Positions 10,364-21,999 of a stretch of 64,000 bases of DNA are shown piece after piece. Both the position numbers and the translations under genes were made by a program. The notes beneath the pieces are model-generated. The model was not told where the DNA came from. It was given only the letters and a program-made list of their open reading frames with translations, and made no database searches. The DNA is from Syngnathus acus (taxonomy: Eukaryota; Chordata; Actinopteri; Syngnathiformes; Syngnathidae). The stretch is from assembly GCF_901709675.1 (NCBI RefSeq), contig NC_051087.1, forward strand, positions 13,331,384 through 13,395,383, read 5' to 3'. Each line of letters starts with the position of its first letter. The first letter of the stretch is position 1.

Positions 10364-13300
10364 CTGTGTGTCAGGATAGGGATTTGGCGGCGCACGAGAC
10401 TTGTTCTTCGACATCTGGTTGAATGTTTCCAGCTTAAAAATACAGGAGAATATGAAGATACATCCATGAGTTTGTAACAAATAGGTTAAAACCCACAAAT
10501 CTACCACAGAAAAAAAAAAATACTTTGAGCGATTTTACAACTTGCACCTCAAGGCATACACAGACTCAGTCCTGTTTGAGGCTTTTCCATTTTTTCACCT
10601 TTGTTTCTTCTGCTTCTTGCAGTTGTGTTTTACAAATTGGTTTGACAAGTATGACAGCAAATGCAACAAGACTAATGCTATTAAAGCTTTGCATCAAACC
10701 CACTGGATTTGACTTATAAATGCAAAATTTAAGAGTTACAAAAACTGAACAGATAAAGCTTAAATAAAATAGCCTACATATGTTGCTCCATTGCATTTGT
10801 GTATTGTTTGTTGCGGGTGAAGGTGAACAATGTGCCTTCAGACAATCCGCTGTCTTACAATGTTTCACTATTATCTCCTTATGCAGTGATTTTTCAGTCA
10901 ATTTGCATTTCAATATGCTCAGTTTTAACTATGTTTGAGAAATCCTTACCATTTTTCTTAAGTTTGCCTTAATTTCCTCATCTGTTTGTGTTTGTTGTTT
11001 TCTTGAGTGTTTTTCATGATCTTGGGTAGGCTTTAAGGCCAGCTTTCCTGAGGCTTTTGTCTCTTTAACTTCAAAGGGAATTTCACTTTGAGCCCTCAAC
11101 GTCTGCACATTTCGACTCTGTTCCTCCATCAGTTTTAGCCTTTTGGCTTTCCCTTGCTCAAACCGCTTCTTCCGTGGCAACCGACGACGACGTGGCTGCT
11201 TCATTTTGACAACATGCAGATTCCTTGGAGCAGTGACTGAGCCAAATTGACCTTCACTTGTAGACAGGTCGGGATTTACAAAAGAAACATCTCGAAAGGA
11301 GTGGCAGTTATGTTGCACTGAGGGGATAGCGCAGTGGGAGCCGTGGGTGTCCGTTGAGTAAGGATAACTACCGGAATAGTGTGGAGGGAAACTGGCTCCC
11401 GTAGTACTGGTCCAATATTGATTGGTGTCACCACTGCATGAGGAATAGTAATGAGTGAAATTAGGTAAATCGTAATCTGGGCAATGGAACGAAGAATCGG
11501 GATCACAATGTGAGTGAACATAAGGGCTCTCATACGAGATGTTGGCATCATTGTTTATGCCAACAGTTTTCTGTTCTTGCACGTCATCTTGGCTTTTATA
11601 GAAATGAAATGAATTTTCTGTCTTCTTTCTTGAGTCACCGCATGCTAACAATGAATCTTTCTCGTGACGATCCCGAGACAGCCTGTTGTGGGAGAGCTGC
11701 CTGTGAGAGGGACTGCGACGGCAGCTTCTGGAAGGTGACAATGAGGAGGAGGAGGAGGAGGAAGATGATTTCCTGTCACATTTGCAGGATCCACTCATTA
11801 CTGGACTCACTGGCTGCTCTGTTGTGCTGGGAGTCACAGACTTACTTTCATTCCTTTTCCCATACAGCCTCTCTTGAGTCCGATGTGTTAGTTTACTCAA
11901 GTCTTCCATTTCTAGGCTCAAGCCCAAAGTGTTTAGAATGTTCTGGAGCTGTTCATGCCGCTCATCTACCACCACCATTTCTCTTTCTTCTTTCTCAGAT
12001 TGCTCCACTGTCGGGGGAGACTTGGAGACACTATTGGAGCCTGAAGCGTGTTTGTCTCGTTTGTCTTTGCCCATGTTGTTGTCATTTGACAGTGAGAGTC
12101 TCTCCTTGCGGTAATGTTTGCTAGTGGAAAGCTCTGCCCCGTCCCCACCATTGTGAAGTAATTGGACTCCACTGTTGCATTGAAGGCTTGTGTTGCTAGT
12201 AGGAAGCTCTGCCCTCTCCCCACCATTCTCAAGTAACTGGGCTCCACTGTTGCACTGAAGGCTCTCGCTGCTAGTAGGCCGATGCAAATCATCCTTCACA
12301 CTGGAGTGCTGGCTGTTAAAGGGCTGGTCTCCTAACTGAAGATGTTCGCTGTCATCATTGACGATCCTACTGAGCATGTCCATGTCAACTCCCTTGTTGA
12401 GCAAGCTAAGAAAGCGCTCAAAGCCTTTGTTGGCGACATTATCTTTCTGGATTTGTGAAGTAACACTTTGACTGCGGGGAGGTGGGGTAACAGGCGGCGT
12501 AGCTATTTCACGAGCGGAAGCCTGGAAAAAGTCAAAACGTAATCTTAATTTTGTCACAAATTAAGTAAATATATATTACACATAGAATATTCTGGATGAA
12601 ACAGTCTTCATAGATTGTCGCATGTTCTAAATTCAGCAACATACTGCAAGCTATTAAGGCCGCTTCATCCAGAATATGCTTAACAATTTACAACAATATT
12701 GCTCTACTTTGTAAATTTGCAACAGGGTTTTAGAATACCTGATCTACTTTGTTCTAGGCATGGGATGTAATTTATCAATTGCGATTGACTGAATATAGTC
12801 AATTAACATTGAATTATTCCATTAAACATTTTTCTTTATTATTTTTGGGGGGGGGGGGGGCGTTAGGAGAAATCTGAAACCGCTGAATGTTGAGAACTCA
12901 TTTTCATTTCCACATTACTGTAAAAAATGAGCAGGCATTTAAAAATGAACATTTCCTCTGTGGTAATATTGTTATTAACATTTAACACCTCTGAGCCAAT
13001 CTTTACTTCATAAATGTACCGCATTTTTCTCTGTATGAAAAGTACAATGTAAAAAGTCATTTCTTTGACTGATAGCAACAAACTGTTTTTAAAATGTAAA
13101 GTGGGTGCGCTCATGTGACCCAACAGTGATAGAAATGACCAATCTACTAACTGGATTTTTTGTTGTGGATCCACTGTGGTCACAGAATCTATGCCTCATC
13201 AAAGCTTCGACTCTGCGCTTCAGGGGATGGTCTTCCTGCCGCTCTCTGCTATGGCTTGGAGAGTCATCACGCTCAGGCGACACATACATCTTGCACTGTG

Positions 13301-13717
13301 ATTCAAATATAATACATATAATACATTCCCAACAACAAAATGTAGTAACAGAACTGCTCAATGGTCATAGCATACTTTGATTCTCACCTTTGCTGGAGAG
13401 TTGAGACAATGTCGCTGTTGCAAAATTGTAGACACCCTGTCTTTGAGAGTTTTAGCTTTAGAGTCTAGTGGTTTCTTTTTGATCATTTCAAATGTCTTTA
13501 TAAGAATTGCGGCTTTCTTGTGTAATATTCGCTCCTCAATATCCCGAAGCAGATTAAGTTTTCTGGTCAGCTCCGGACCGTCATCTTCCAGAGGCTCCCC
13601 ATCACTGCAATAGCAATGAGGTACGTTCACTTCCATATCATGAATGTCTCTTTGTTGAACTAAGTTCAGGTTCCTCTGTTGCCTGAGAGAAGCATTTTCC
13701 CACTCTACCGGATCCAT
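10364..13717 (-). CDS. ZNF318-like protein, copy A (zinc fingers not found)
   Basis: Exons read on the minus strand are 13717-13388, 13295-13152, 12521-10950 and 10432-10364, all GT-AG and all phase 0, giving 705 codons. A further short exon may lie at about 10282-10240. The start ATG at 13717 begins MDPVEWENAS. The large exon has a GFERFLSLLNKGVDMDML block, a Ser/Arg-rich stretch, and a block ending RTQERLYGKR, which resembles from memory the IGLD...RTQERL(H/Y)GKK block of vertebrate ZNF318, a nuclear protein. The exon ends in a basic RRRRLPRKKR segment. No matrin-type zinc finger exon was found downstream, so the gene is either truncated or continues in exons I missed. It is paralogous to the gene at 18465-21883. 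The family link is moderately sure; function is unknown. Confidence 0.7.
12121..12270 (-). repeat. Two tandem 75-bp coding repeats (25 residues each)
   Basis: Within the large exon of ZNF318-like copy A, the unit SLQCNSG(A/V)QLL(E/H)NGG occurs twice with a 75-bp period, and a partial third edge starts at 12270. The period keeps the reading frame. Confidence 0.75.
12588..12676. repeat. Small inverted repeat (ATATTCTGGATGAA arms)
   Basis: AGAATATTCTGGATGAAACAG near 12587 pairs with CGCTTCATCCAGAATATGC near 12660, with a loop of about 50 bases. It lies in the intron between exons 2 and 3 of ZNF318-like copy A and is possibly a tiny MITE. Confidence 0.6.
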
Positions 13718-13740
13718 TCTTCAACCAAGGCCTCCTTCAT
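13705..13740 (-). promoter_or_regulatory. Upstream ORF overlapping the start codon of ZNF318-like copy A
   Basis: An ATG at 13740 opens an 11-codon frame (MKEALVEEWIR, then TAG) that runs past the main ATG at 13717 in another frame. A splice acceptor (CTCCACTTCTCAG) lies just upstream, so the uORF is probably in the mature 5' leader. An overlapping uORF usually lowers translation of the main frame; that effect is inferred. Confidence 0.5.
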
Positions 13741-14069
13741 GTATGGCGTGTGCGGCCTGAGAAGTGGAGAGAGTTGAAGGAGAAAAAGCAACGAGCGTTA
13801 GCATGTTGAATGTTTGCCTGGGGCCACGAAAACGGTAAACTTACTTTGAAAATTATTTGGAACACCTATGCATCCATTGGCCAAGCAAGCTCTGACCTTT
13901 TCCAGAATATATATTACAGTCCACTTTTTGATGTATAAGGGTTCGAAATAGTTGCCTATCATATCATTAGACTAACGATATATTACTGCAGTAAATACTA
14001 AACCAAGTGCACGTATTTAAGCGACAGAATCACGGTGCCTAAAGCGCCTATTAGACGCTTACAACGAAC

Positions 14070-14205
14070 GTCTAATGGTAGCAATTTGGGATTCGGTGTC
14101 TTGCCCAAGGACACTTCGACGGCTGAAAATGGAAGAGGGGAGTCGAACCCACGAAGTTTGGGTCACTGGACTTAAGCGTCTAACCTTAGTATCCCACCGT
14201 GCATT
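14070..14205 (-). mobile_element. tRNA-derived SINE fragment, minus orientation
   Basis: The reverse strand reads GGTTAGACG, then GGGTTCGACTCCC (a pol III B box), then a tail GTCCTTGGGCAAGACACCGA seen in many fish SINEs. It is too diverged and too long to be a tRNA gene. Confidence 0.55.
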
Positions 14206-15440
14206 TCTTTCCGTATTAATCGATCAAACAGCGAAACGTTCGAATACTTAGCTTAGTAGCTCTTCAGTATCACTGAGCGTTTACGTAGCTTGAATAGCAT
14301 TTTATCACTTGGCATTCTGGAACAAAATGTTTTAATCTTTGTAGTGTTAAAACGAAGTACCTTCACTTAAATAGCGTGCAGGTTGTTGAAACATCCGACA
14401 ACCATATTCGACGACCAAGCAGACAATAACAACTGTTTTCCTTCGGTATTTCCGGCCCGTTTGAAGTGCGGGGCGCCCCCTGACGTGCGGGAGTACGGAT
14501 GCCAGCATCAGTGCGTTCCATAACGTTCTTTAACCCCATTTTCTACAAATGTACTTTACCAGTCACCTTGAGGACGTTCATATGAATATGGCATGGTCCT
14601 ACTCACACCCACATGTGCAAATGGATCCACTCCATTGCATGCAGAGATACAGTTAGCATATTGCAAAATATGTCTATGGTATGCTTCAACGTTGAAGGAC
14701 AAAAGAATTGTCTGACAGGTTTGCAGCAGCACAAATTAAGCTCCTGTGTTTTTTTCCCCCCCCAGTAGCCGCTACTGCAGGTCCACAAACCTTTGAACTT
14801 GAGACAGGAAAAAAAAATTGTGAAATGTACATGCAGTAGCTACGTAGTTCGGTCAGATTTTGCTAACTTGCAAGAAAAACAACACCACCACTTCAAACCC
14901 TTTACTTAGAGAAAATAACAGGCGTATTACAATATATACAGTTATATTTACAAGCATTTACTGTGCACTCACATAAAGAAAATGTGTCAAAAAAAAGAAA
15001 CTAATTGGAAATTTAGTTTAAATCCAAATTCACGTCACATCACAGTGTTAGGCAAGAATTATGTTATTGTCAGTGTATTTTGATATTTTCTTGTCTTACG
15101 TTTTTGCTTGGTGATGGACAGTTTGTAACCACATTTTCATTTGTTGAATTAAAAAGCAAATGGGCAGCATGAAGCCTCAGTGCTTAGCAATGAACAACAA
15201 ATAAACATGCAACAGAGACTCCTGGACAAAATGGTTGATATTATTGTTAATGAAAGAAAAACCCACAATGATCACTGAAATAACTTGAAACTGACAAAAG
15301 TCATCTCAAATAATGTACTGATAATAGCCCAATGGAAATCAGACAGTGCTTTTGAATTGTGGTTCAAAAGAACTGTGCAAAATAATAATAAAAATGAATG
15401 GGGCTTATGTATGTCCTCTTATTAGCACCTGAGAAAGCGG
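14206..15440. other. Gene-free stretch upstream of ZNF318-like copy A
   Basis: This should hold the promoter and noncoding 5' exon of copy A, near the GC-rich patch at about 14450-14520, but no single element can be called. The rest is AT-rich with no recognised feature. Confidence 0.4.
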
Positions 15441-15726
15441 AATTTGCAACCACTATACAGTCAAAATAGGTGAAAATGCAGTTTGGTGACATGAATTTGC
15501 AACCACTATCCAGTCAAAATAGGTGAAAATGCAGTTTGGTGACATCTGCACACACCCAATGCTCTTGTCAATGAAAAGTGGACTGCATGACAACCACCTC
15601 TGGTTCGCATTTGAGATCCACACCAAATTATTTGTGTATAGTACACATTTAAATTTGTATCTACATGCATACATGAAATTATTTGTGTATAGTATACATT
15701 TAAATATGTATATACATGCATACAGA
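15441..15726. repeat. Two adjacent tandem duplications (53 bp and 51 bp periods)
   Basis: 15441-15493 is repeated almost exactly at 15494-15546 (AATTTGCAACCACTAT...GTTTGGTGACAT). 15625-15675 is repeated at 15676-15726 (AAATTATTTGTGTATAGTA...). Both look recent. Confidence 0.8.
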
Positions 15727-15743
15727 CACATACAGTACACGTA

Positions 15744-15835
15744 CATACATATACATACACACACACACACACACACAAACACACATAAATACGTATATAC
15801 AAATACACGCGCGCGCGCACACGCACAGTATGTAT
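15744..15835. repeat. AC/CATA/GCGC microsatellite
   Basis: An (AC)n run at about 15757-15776, flanked by ATACAT-type and GCGCGCGC units. The long frames across it are artefacts. Confidence 0.9.
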
Positions 15836-16612
15836 GTACATACGATCGTACATATTGTTATAATTTTGATCAGCAATTATTAATAAGCCTTAATTAATCA
15901 TTTATTACTACGGCTTACTCATTTTGTCCACAAAGTAAACCAGCCAATCAAGAGTAGAGACTCACAAGGAGTATTGAATTTCCTCCTGTTTCTTTTAGCG
16001 TCTGGAGTTTAGGAAAAGTACACAAGTTAGAACTGGTTTAATTTCTTATCCTCACGACACTCACACCCACTGATGGGTGACATCAGAAAACAGCATCCTA
16101 AAATACAGCACTCACATTTAATAATCTCTATTAATCACAGCCTCAATCAGTGGCCCTCCCAAGTTACTTCCTCAACGCAACTGTCCCATTTGGGCACGCA
16201 GCCTATTTCCTGATAGTTGTGTCCCTCGCATCCTGCCTTGGGTTTCAGATCAGCTCCCATGACTGCCAAAGTTGACCTTGAACGAGTCCAGACATCCTGT
16301 AAACACTGCCTACTAGACCCATCCTTTGTACACCTGATGATGGCTAGGTTGTCTAATTTAAGAGGCAATTTTGGCAAGAGTATGTGTGGAGCATTTAACA
16401 ATTGACTAAGGAGTGTCTGTGTCCAGACGTGCAGATGTAAAACCAAAATGTGTGTGGGCAAATGCGCTCCATAATATGTGTGCATGTGTGAGTGACCTTT
16501 GTGTGCGTGTACGTGCGTGCGTCAAGGTACACAAAGTATGAGAAGTTTACATAATTGTCATTAATACGTGATATGGTTATTGTTTGACTAAGGGGTAGTT
16601 AACATATACGTA

Positions 16613-17126
16613 CACTGTAAAACCTCTACTTACAAACGCCTATATACTTACCGATATTTTGAGATACAAATCAGAGTCTCAAGATTTTTTTGCCTCCACT
16701 TACGAACCAAATACGACATCCAAACCCGTGAGCGACTTTGTCAGAGCGTGTCAAGTGATGTGACGTGTGTGTGTGCGTGTCGCTAGCATTCGCTCGGCCA
16801 CTGCCTGTGTTCATCTTGCCGTGCGTTAGCATATTGACAAGTTCATCCGTAGTTCGTCCAGAGTGTTTGGGGTCAATCATGTCTCCTAAAAAAAGCTAGT
16901 GCAAAAAGCGACAAGAGGGTGTGGAAATTAAGCACGGTAGATGATTCTGCCACTCTTAAGCGCCTACTCCTACAGCAAGTTGACACAACTTTCAAGGCAA
17001 AGCACTTAAACCTTAAATTTACATTTTACATTCATTCTTCTGGGAAAATGTTCTCTTACTTACGAACTTTTCTAGCTACAAATGCAATAGAAGAACAAAT
17101 TCAGTTTGTAAGTAGAGGTTTCACTG
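16613..17126 (+). mobile_element. Pogo/Tigger-like element with transposase-start relic
   Basis: The ends AAACCTCTACTTACAAAC and GTTTGTAAGTAGAGGTTT form an inverted repeat with TA outside on both sides. Inside, near 16878, ATGTCTCCTAAAAAAAGC resembles the transposase start ATGCCTCCAAAGGAAGC in the element at 28820-29496. The frame then meets a stop. Confidence 0.7.
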
Positions 17127-17268
17127 TACAGATAACGTAATATACGATATATATAAATTTTGAGTCGATGTTTATTTTCTTGAAAAAAGCAAAAATAGGC
17201 CGATTTAATTGGCGGAACAATTAATATTGGTCAGCCACAATTCCTGCTGACAGCTGCAGTGTCTTACA

Positions 17269-18130
17269 GCAGTGGTCCCCAACCTTTTTTGCGCCACGGA
17301 CCGGTTACGCGTCAGAAATATTTTTGCGGACCGGCCTTTATACAAATAAAGAATACATTTATATAAATAATACATGTATAATAAATATATAAATACGATG
17401 AAATAAAATGGTATGACTGGCATAAAAACAAGTATAAACAACATAAAAATAAAACTCACCATTACGTTTAATTAGTGGGAGCACTGAGCTCGTTTCTTAG
17501 AAACGAGCCGGCCCCATCTAGGCGTAATCGTAGAAAATGACACCCGAAGTGGTTAAGGTTTGTCTGTTAATGCAGGATGCTTGGTCTTCATGTGCCGAAG
17601 CAGGTTTGAAGGCTTCATTGCCTTGTTAGCTCGCCTGTCGCCACATATGCCGAGTGCGCTTGGCGCCTCAGTCACCTGTGGCGATAAATCCATATTTTAA
17701 GTACGACTCCAGAAATGTTCTTTTAAATGCAGCTTTCCTTTTCTTAGAAGTGGTAGCCTCTTCTTCTTCAGTCTCCTCATTGGGCTTTTTTCCCTTTCCG
17801 AAGAAGCTTTCCAAACTTGCTCATTTTTGCTTGCCTCGCGGGCTCGACTGGGGTGACATGTCACGTGACCGAGACGAGCGTCTTGTGTCAAGGGACACAG
17901 CGACTTTTTAAAAAAAAATTTTTTTTTATACTTTTCAAAATAAATTCTTACTCATTTTTGCGGGCTTGACTCGGAAAACATATCACGTGACCAGGACGAG
18001 CATTTTGACCAGAATGAATTGATCGTCGATAAATAAAAAATGGGGTTTTTTTTCCTGTGCGGCTTGGCGGCCCGGTACCAAGTGACCCACGGACCGGTAC
18101 CGGTTCACGGACCGGGGGTTGGGGACCCTT
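17269..18130 (-). mobile_element. hAT transposon with BED zinc-finger relic, 8-bp target duplication
   Basis: GTCTTACA occurs on both sides (17261-17268 and 18131-18138). The ends carry GGTCCCCAACC and its complement GGTTGGGGACC. On the minus strand at about 17640-17560 a decayed frame reads KAMKPSNLLRHMKTKHPALT, the second half of the BED finger of hAT transposases. The catalytic domain is gone. The right half holds a diverged internal direct repeat of TCACGTGACC(G/A)(G/A)GACGAGC. It lies between the two ZNF318-like genes, in the region where later exons of copy B would fall. Confidence 0.85.
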
Positions 18131-18464
18131 GTCTTACAGGAATAGTTTGATTGCCTCAAAAGGTTGTGCAACAAAATATCTATCTATATGGTATCTATAG
18201 CTATCTCTATACCTCTCTCTCTCACACTGTCTCTCCCTCTCTCTATTGCTCTCTCTCGGTATAGTAGTATATACATACATATATCGTTGACACAGTTCAA
18301 AAGCAATGACTGAGTTTCATTGGGTGGTTTTCAATTTCTTTATTCTGTCTTTTGTTAGTTACAAGTTTTCAGTGACCATTGTGAGCTTTTTCTTTCATCA
18401 ACAGATGCCTAGCCACAATTCTGTGTACACAGGAATGAACAGATCCAAATTTAGCATGATTTAC

Positions 18465-19944
18465 CTGTGCGGTTTTGTATCAATGAGCAGCAAACAGCGA
18501 GGCCTTGATAATGTTCTACACTTGATAGTAGTATCAACTATATTGGGCGATGGAATTTGTACATTTGATGGGTTTATAAATGGTGGCGGCATGTTATTGA
18601 CAGGTGGTGGAAGAAGGTGTCTTGTTTGCGCTAGGACAGATGGAAGCATATTTAAGGACGATGGACGAGGGTAAGGGTAAGGGTAAGGCATGAAGGGAGG
18701 GCAACTTGGCAAAGGGAGCATGGAAGGCTGATGAGGCAAACACACGGGAGGGGGAGGAAAAACAAACTTGGGCCCAAGATTGGAAATGTTGGGGACCTGA
18801 GGTGGGTAAACCATTGGGGGGCTATTCACAGGACCATAGGCTGGCATTGTGAGCATTGTGGGTCTTAATGTCGTGGGAGTATTTGGAAAAGCAATTGCTT
18901 GGGTTGCACATTTCTGATGATCCAGTAAAGATCTACTGTTGTTAGGGACCCTGACTTGTTCCACTTTGAAATCGCTCTGAGCATCGTACGAGTCTCTGCA
19001 AATAGAGGAGTCATTACATGAAGGTTTCGATCTGCTTGCTGATGAAGATGACGAAGATGATGACCTGCTGCGGCGCCTTGAAGAGTGGGCCGATCTTGTG
19101 ATCCTTTCCCTCCTTTCTGTGCTCTGGTAGCTGGAATCGCTTCCTCTCTTCCCATATAATCGCTCATTAATCCGGTGCGACATTTGGCCGAGCTCTTCGG
19201 GTCCCAAGTCCACCCCAATGGCCTGCAGCACTTCCTGAATTTGCTGGTGCTTGTGCTCATCTTCAGGTGCCAGTCTTTTCTTCTCCACCACAGGAGGAAT
19301 CCCGGACCCCATGCAGCCTTGTCTTTCATCGCTCCTCTGCACTGACGTGGCATCATAAGGGGAGCGCCTTATTGGGCTAATAGATTCAAGACGATGCTGT
19401 GGAAAATGGAGCCGACGGCGTTCCTCTCCGAAATTCTCTTCGTTGCATTTGTTGACATTTTGTTGCCCGACTTGCTCTCCTGGAATGTAGGAATGATCCA
19501 CCACATTGTGGGAAAGTGCTGCAGGTGGTGGTTTCCCACAGTCATCTGCAGGGGTCTGAATCACTATCTGGTTGAGCATGTCCACATCCACACCTTTATT
19601 GAGTACATCAAGGAACCGTTGGAAACCATTGGAAATGTTCTTCTCAGGTACATCTTGACTGGGCTTGGTCACATGCTCAAAAGACTGATGGGAGATGGAC
19701 AAAGGCAACCAGTTCATGCTAATGTCACCTGCACTTGCTTAGACACACAGAAGACACTCAACCATACCCATCATTTGGTCCTCACAATCTATGTAGCATT
19801 GGGGCCTATCAGTGCAGAACAACAATGATAATTACCAAAGTGGAATAACTGTGTATATTCCACAAATGGCTTTTAATGTTCATAATGCCCAAATGCTGAA
19901 GTTATAAACAATCAATCTTAATGTGATGCAATACTATTGTACAG

Positions 19945-19976
<32 letters not shown>

Positions 19977-21883
19977 GTAATTTATAGAAATAAAATGATC
20001 AATAGTGAGAAAAAAAAGTTAAATGTTAATTTTTTCTGGATAATTTTTTCAAATCATTTAAAAATTTTCAAAATGTATCTTTTATGCTATCAAATGGATT
20101 CAAATTCAATTAATACAAATACAATCTACTTTTGGTTTTTTTAGTTGTCAGCTATTTCAATGCTTTTTACTGATCCTTTAAGTTTTTGTCATGGTATCGT
20201 TTTGGTACAGGTACAGAGGTATTTCAGGCAGGTATCATATCGAAGTCTAAATTGTGGTACTGTGTTAACACTAGTTTTAATTGTACATGAGGTTAGCTCT
20301 TATCTTGTTTATATTTGAAAATGTATATTTCAAGAAAGTGTGCATTTTGTTTTTTAAAAAGACAAGTTATCAATTTTTGTGTTGATACATGCAACCCCTA
20401 TGCTTTACAGTGGGAGGTTCTGAAGATGATTATAACAATTAAGGATTACATTTTTGATCAAATCAGGCAAAAAAGAATGACAAAATGCAAGTTTTACAAC
20501 TCTAAGAGACGCAACTACTAAATCATCCAACTTCATATCTCACTAAGAATCTCACAGACACGACCAACCTTACACAACTTGTAGATCTGCCCATAAACGA
20601 AAGCAATGCAGTAATGCAAAGTCACTAGAATGAATAACAGATAATGATATATTTATCATATTAAGTGTTAAATACACGGGAAGATTGAAAAACTCAAGCA
20701 AACATCAGTTAACAAAACTGCATGTTTTTGTTTGTGATAAGCAAAAATGCATCTACTTTCGCCTATACATATAATGTATTTGTAGATATACACATAATGC
20801 ACAGTGAAATGTTTTAAAATAAAAAAATCTGTAAACCACTTATTTTTTCGGTTGAATTTGGATGTTTTTAGATGAGTCTGAAATGACATTCTGATGTACT
20901 TTATTATTATCTTTGTTAAGGCAAACTTTGATACAGCATTGTTTTGAATTTCACGTTGAAATTAGGCAACAACTGCTGCACTGCATTGAATGCCATGTGT
21001 GGGGCTTAAATACCAACAATATTTTTCACAGTTTTTTGTTGTTGAATTGTCATCATAACTTGCTTTATGTGAGATGAACCTACCTGTCTTTTAGATTCAT
21101 CCAAATCCCTTGGTTGATTTTGACGATGATCTATTGGATCTGCAGGAGAGCTATTCTTCCTTTCTCTGGATCGGATATGTCTCTATTCATCAACACAAGT
21201 CAGATTACATTATTACATGACAAATCTACAATTTCTCACTCTGGATACAAGTGTTTTACCTTTTTTGAGTCTTCTCTGGAAAGTTCCCTTTCAAGTGAGT
21301 AACTGTGGTTTCTTTCGTGATCGTCCCTTTCTTTGTTATATGTAGAAGGTTGCCTGTGACTGGAGTTATAGGCTTGGTGGTACCTTGAAGTCGACACTTC
21401 ACGTCTGTGTTGGCTTTGGGAATCTTGCATACTCGGTCTGTATTTAAAATCGACTTCCTGAGTCAACTGATGTTTAAAGTCCTTTGAAAAACTATCTGGA
21501 AACTGCCTATATTTTTTGCCATCAGGCTCACACCTATAGCTGGAGTCATCACGACTGTCACCTGTGAACCATCGCCTTTTCTTTTCGGCAACCCTTCTGT
21601 CCGGGGAAGACAAGCGTCCCCTCGCTGGACTTCCCCTATCTCCATCTCTGACCAGGGAGTCTTTAGAGTACAGCTTTTGAGGGGGGTCTCTGTAGTCTGT
21701 ACTTCTGTTGCTTCTTTCTGTTCTACCAGGTCCAGTTCGAAAATGACTGTGATAGGAATCCCACTGTACATCCCGACAGTATTCATGCCTATCTTCCTGT
21801 CTATCATTGTAATCATCCCTCCATTTTCTGTCTCTGTCACAATGGAGCTGCCTTTGGCCATACTTAGGTTGTTTTGAGTGCAT
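18465..21883 (-). CDS. ZNF318-like protein, copy B (partial model)
   Basis: Exons on the minus strand are 21883-21260 (ATG at 21883; the exon itself begins after the acceptor CTCCCCCTGTAG near 21924), 21182-21084 and 19684-18465, ending in donor CACAG/GTAAAT in phase 2. The first exon is rich in Arg, Asp, Tyr and His with RS-like repeats. The third has the block GFQRFLDVLNKGVDVDML, the block RINERLYGKR, a poly-Ser stretch and a long Pro-rich segment, ending in TLSRPRCLLL. The two shared blocks also occur in copy A and resemble ZNF318 from memory. Exons after 18465 were not found; a hAT insertion occupies 17.3-18.1 kb. The start could also lie in an earlier exon, because the frame stays open to the acceptor. 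No zinc finger is visible. Probably nuclear. Confidence 0.65.
19946..19976. repeat. (AATC)n microsatellite
   Basis: About seven AATC units in the region upstream of the third exon of ZNF318-like copy B. Confidence 0.9.
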
Positions 21884-21999
21884 CCTCACACGACAACTCC
21901 AGCATGTAATGCAGTGGCAAAAACTACAGGGGGAGAAAAGTGAGCCAGCATTAAAAGTGTATCCACCTCAAAGGCTTCAAGGTTAGTAAGATCATTTTC

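Noticed and set aside
11510-12124. 204-codon plus-strand frame
   Set aside because: Antisense to the large exon of ZNF318-like copy A, whose own frame has family motifs and good splice sites.
14070-14205. Possible tRNA gene because of GGGTTCGACTCCC
   Set aside because: The A box is poor, no cloverleaf can be drawn, and the tail matches fish SINEs.
15960-16010. Possible next exon of ZNF318-like copy B on the minus strand (ACGCTAAAAGAAACAGG between AG and GTGAG)
   Set aside because: The phase left by the preceding donor makes an immediate TAA, so it does not fit this model.
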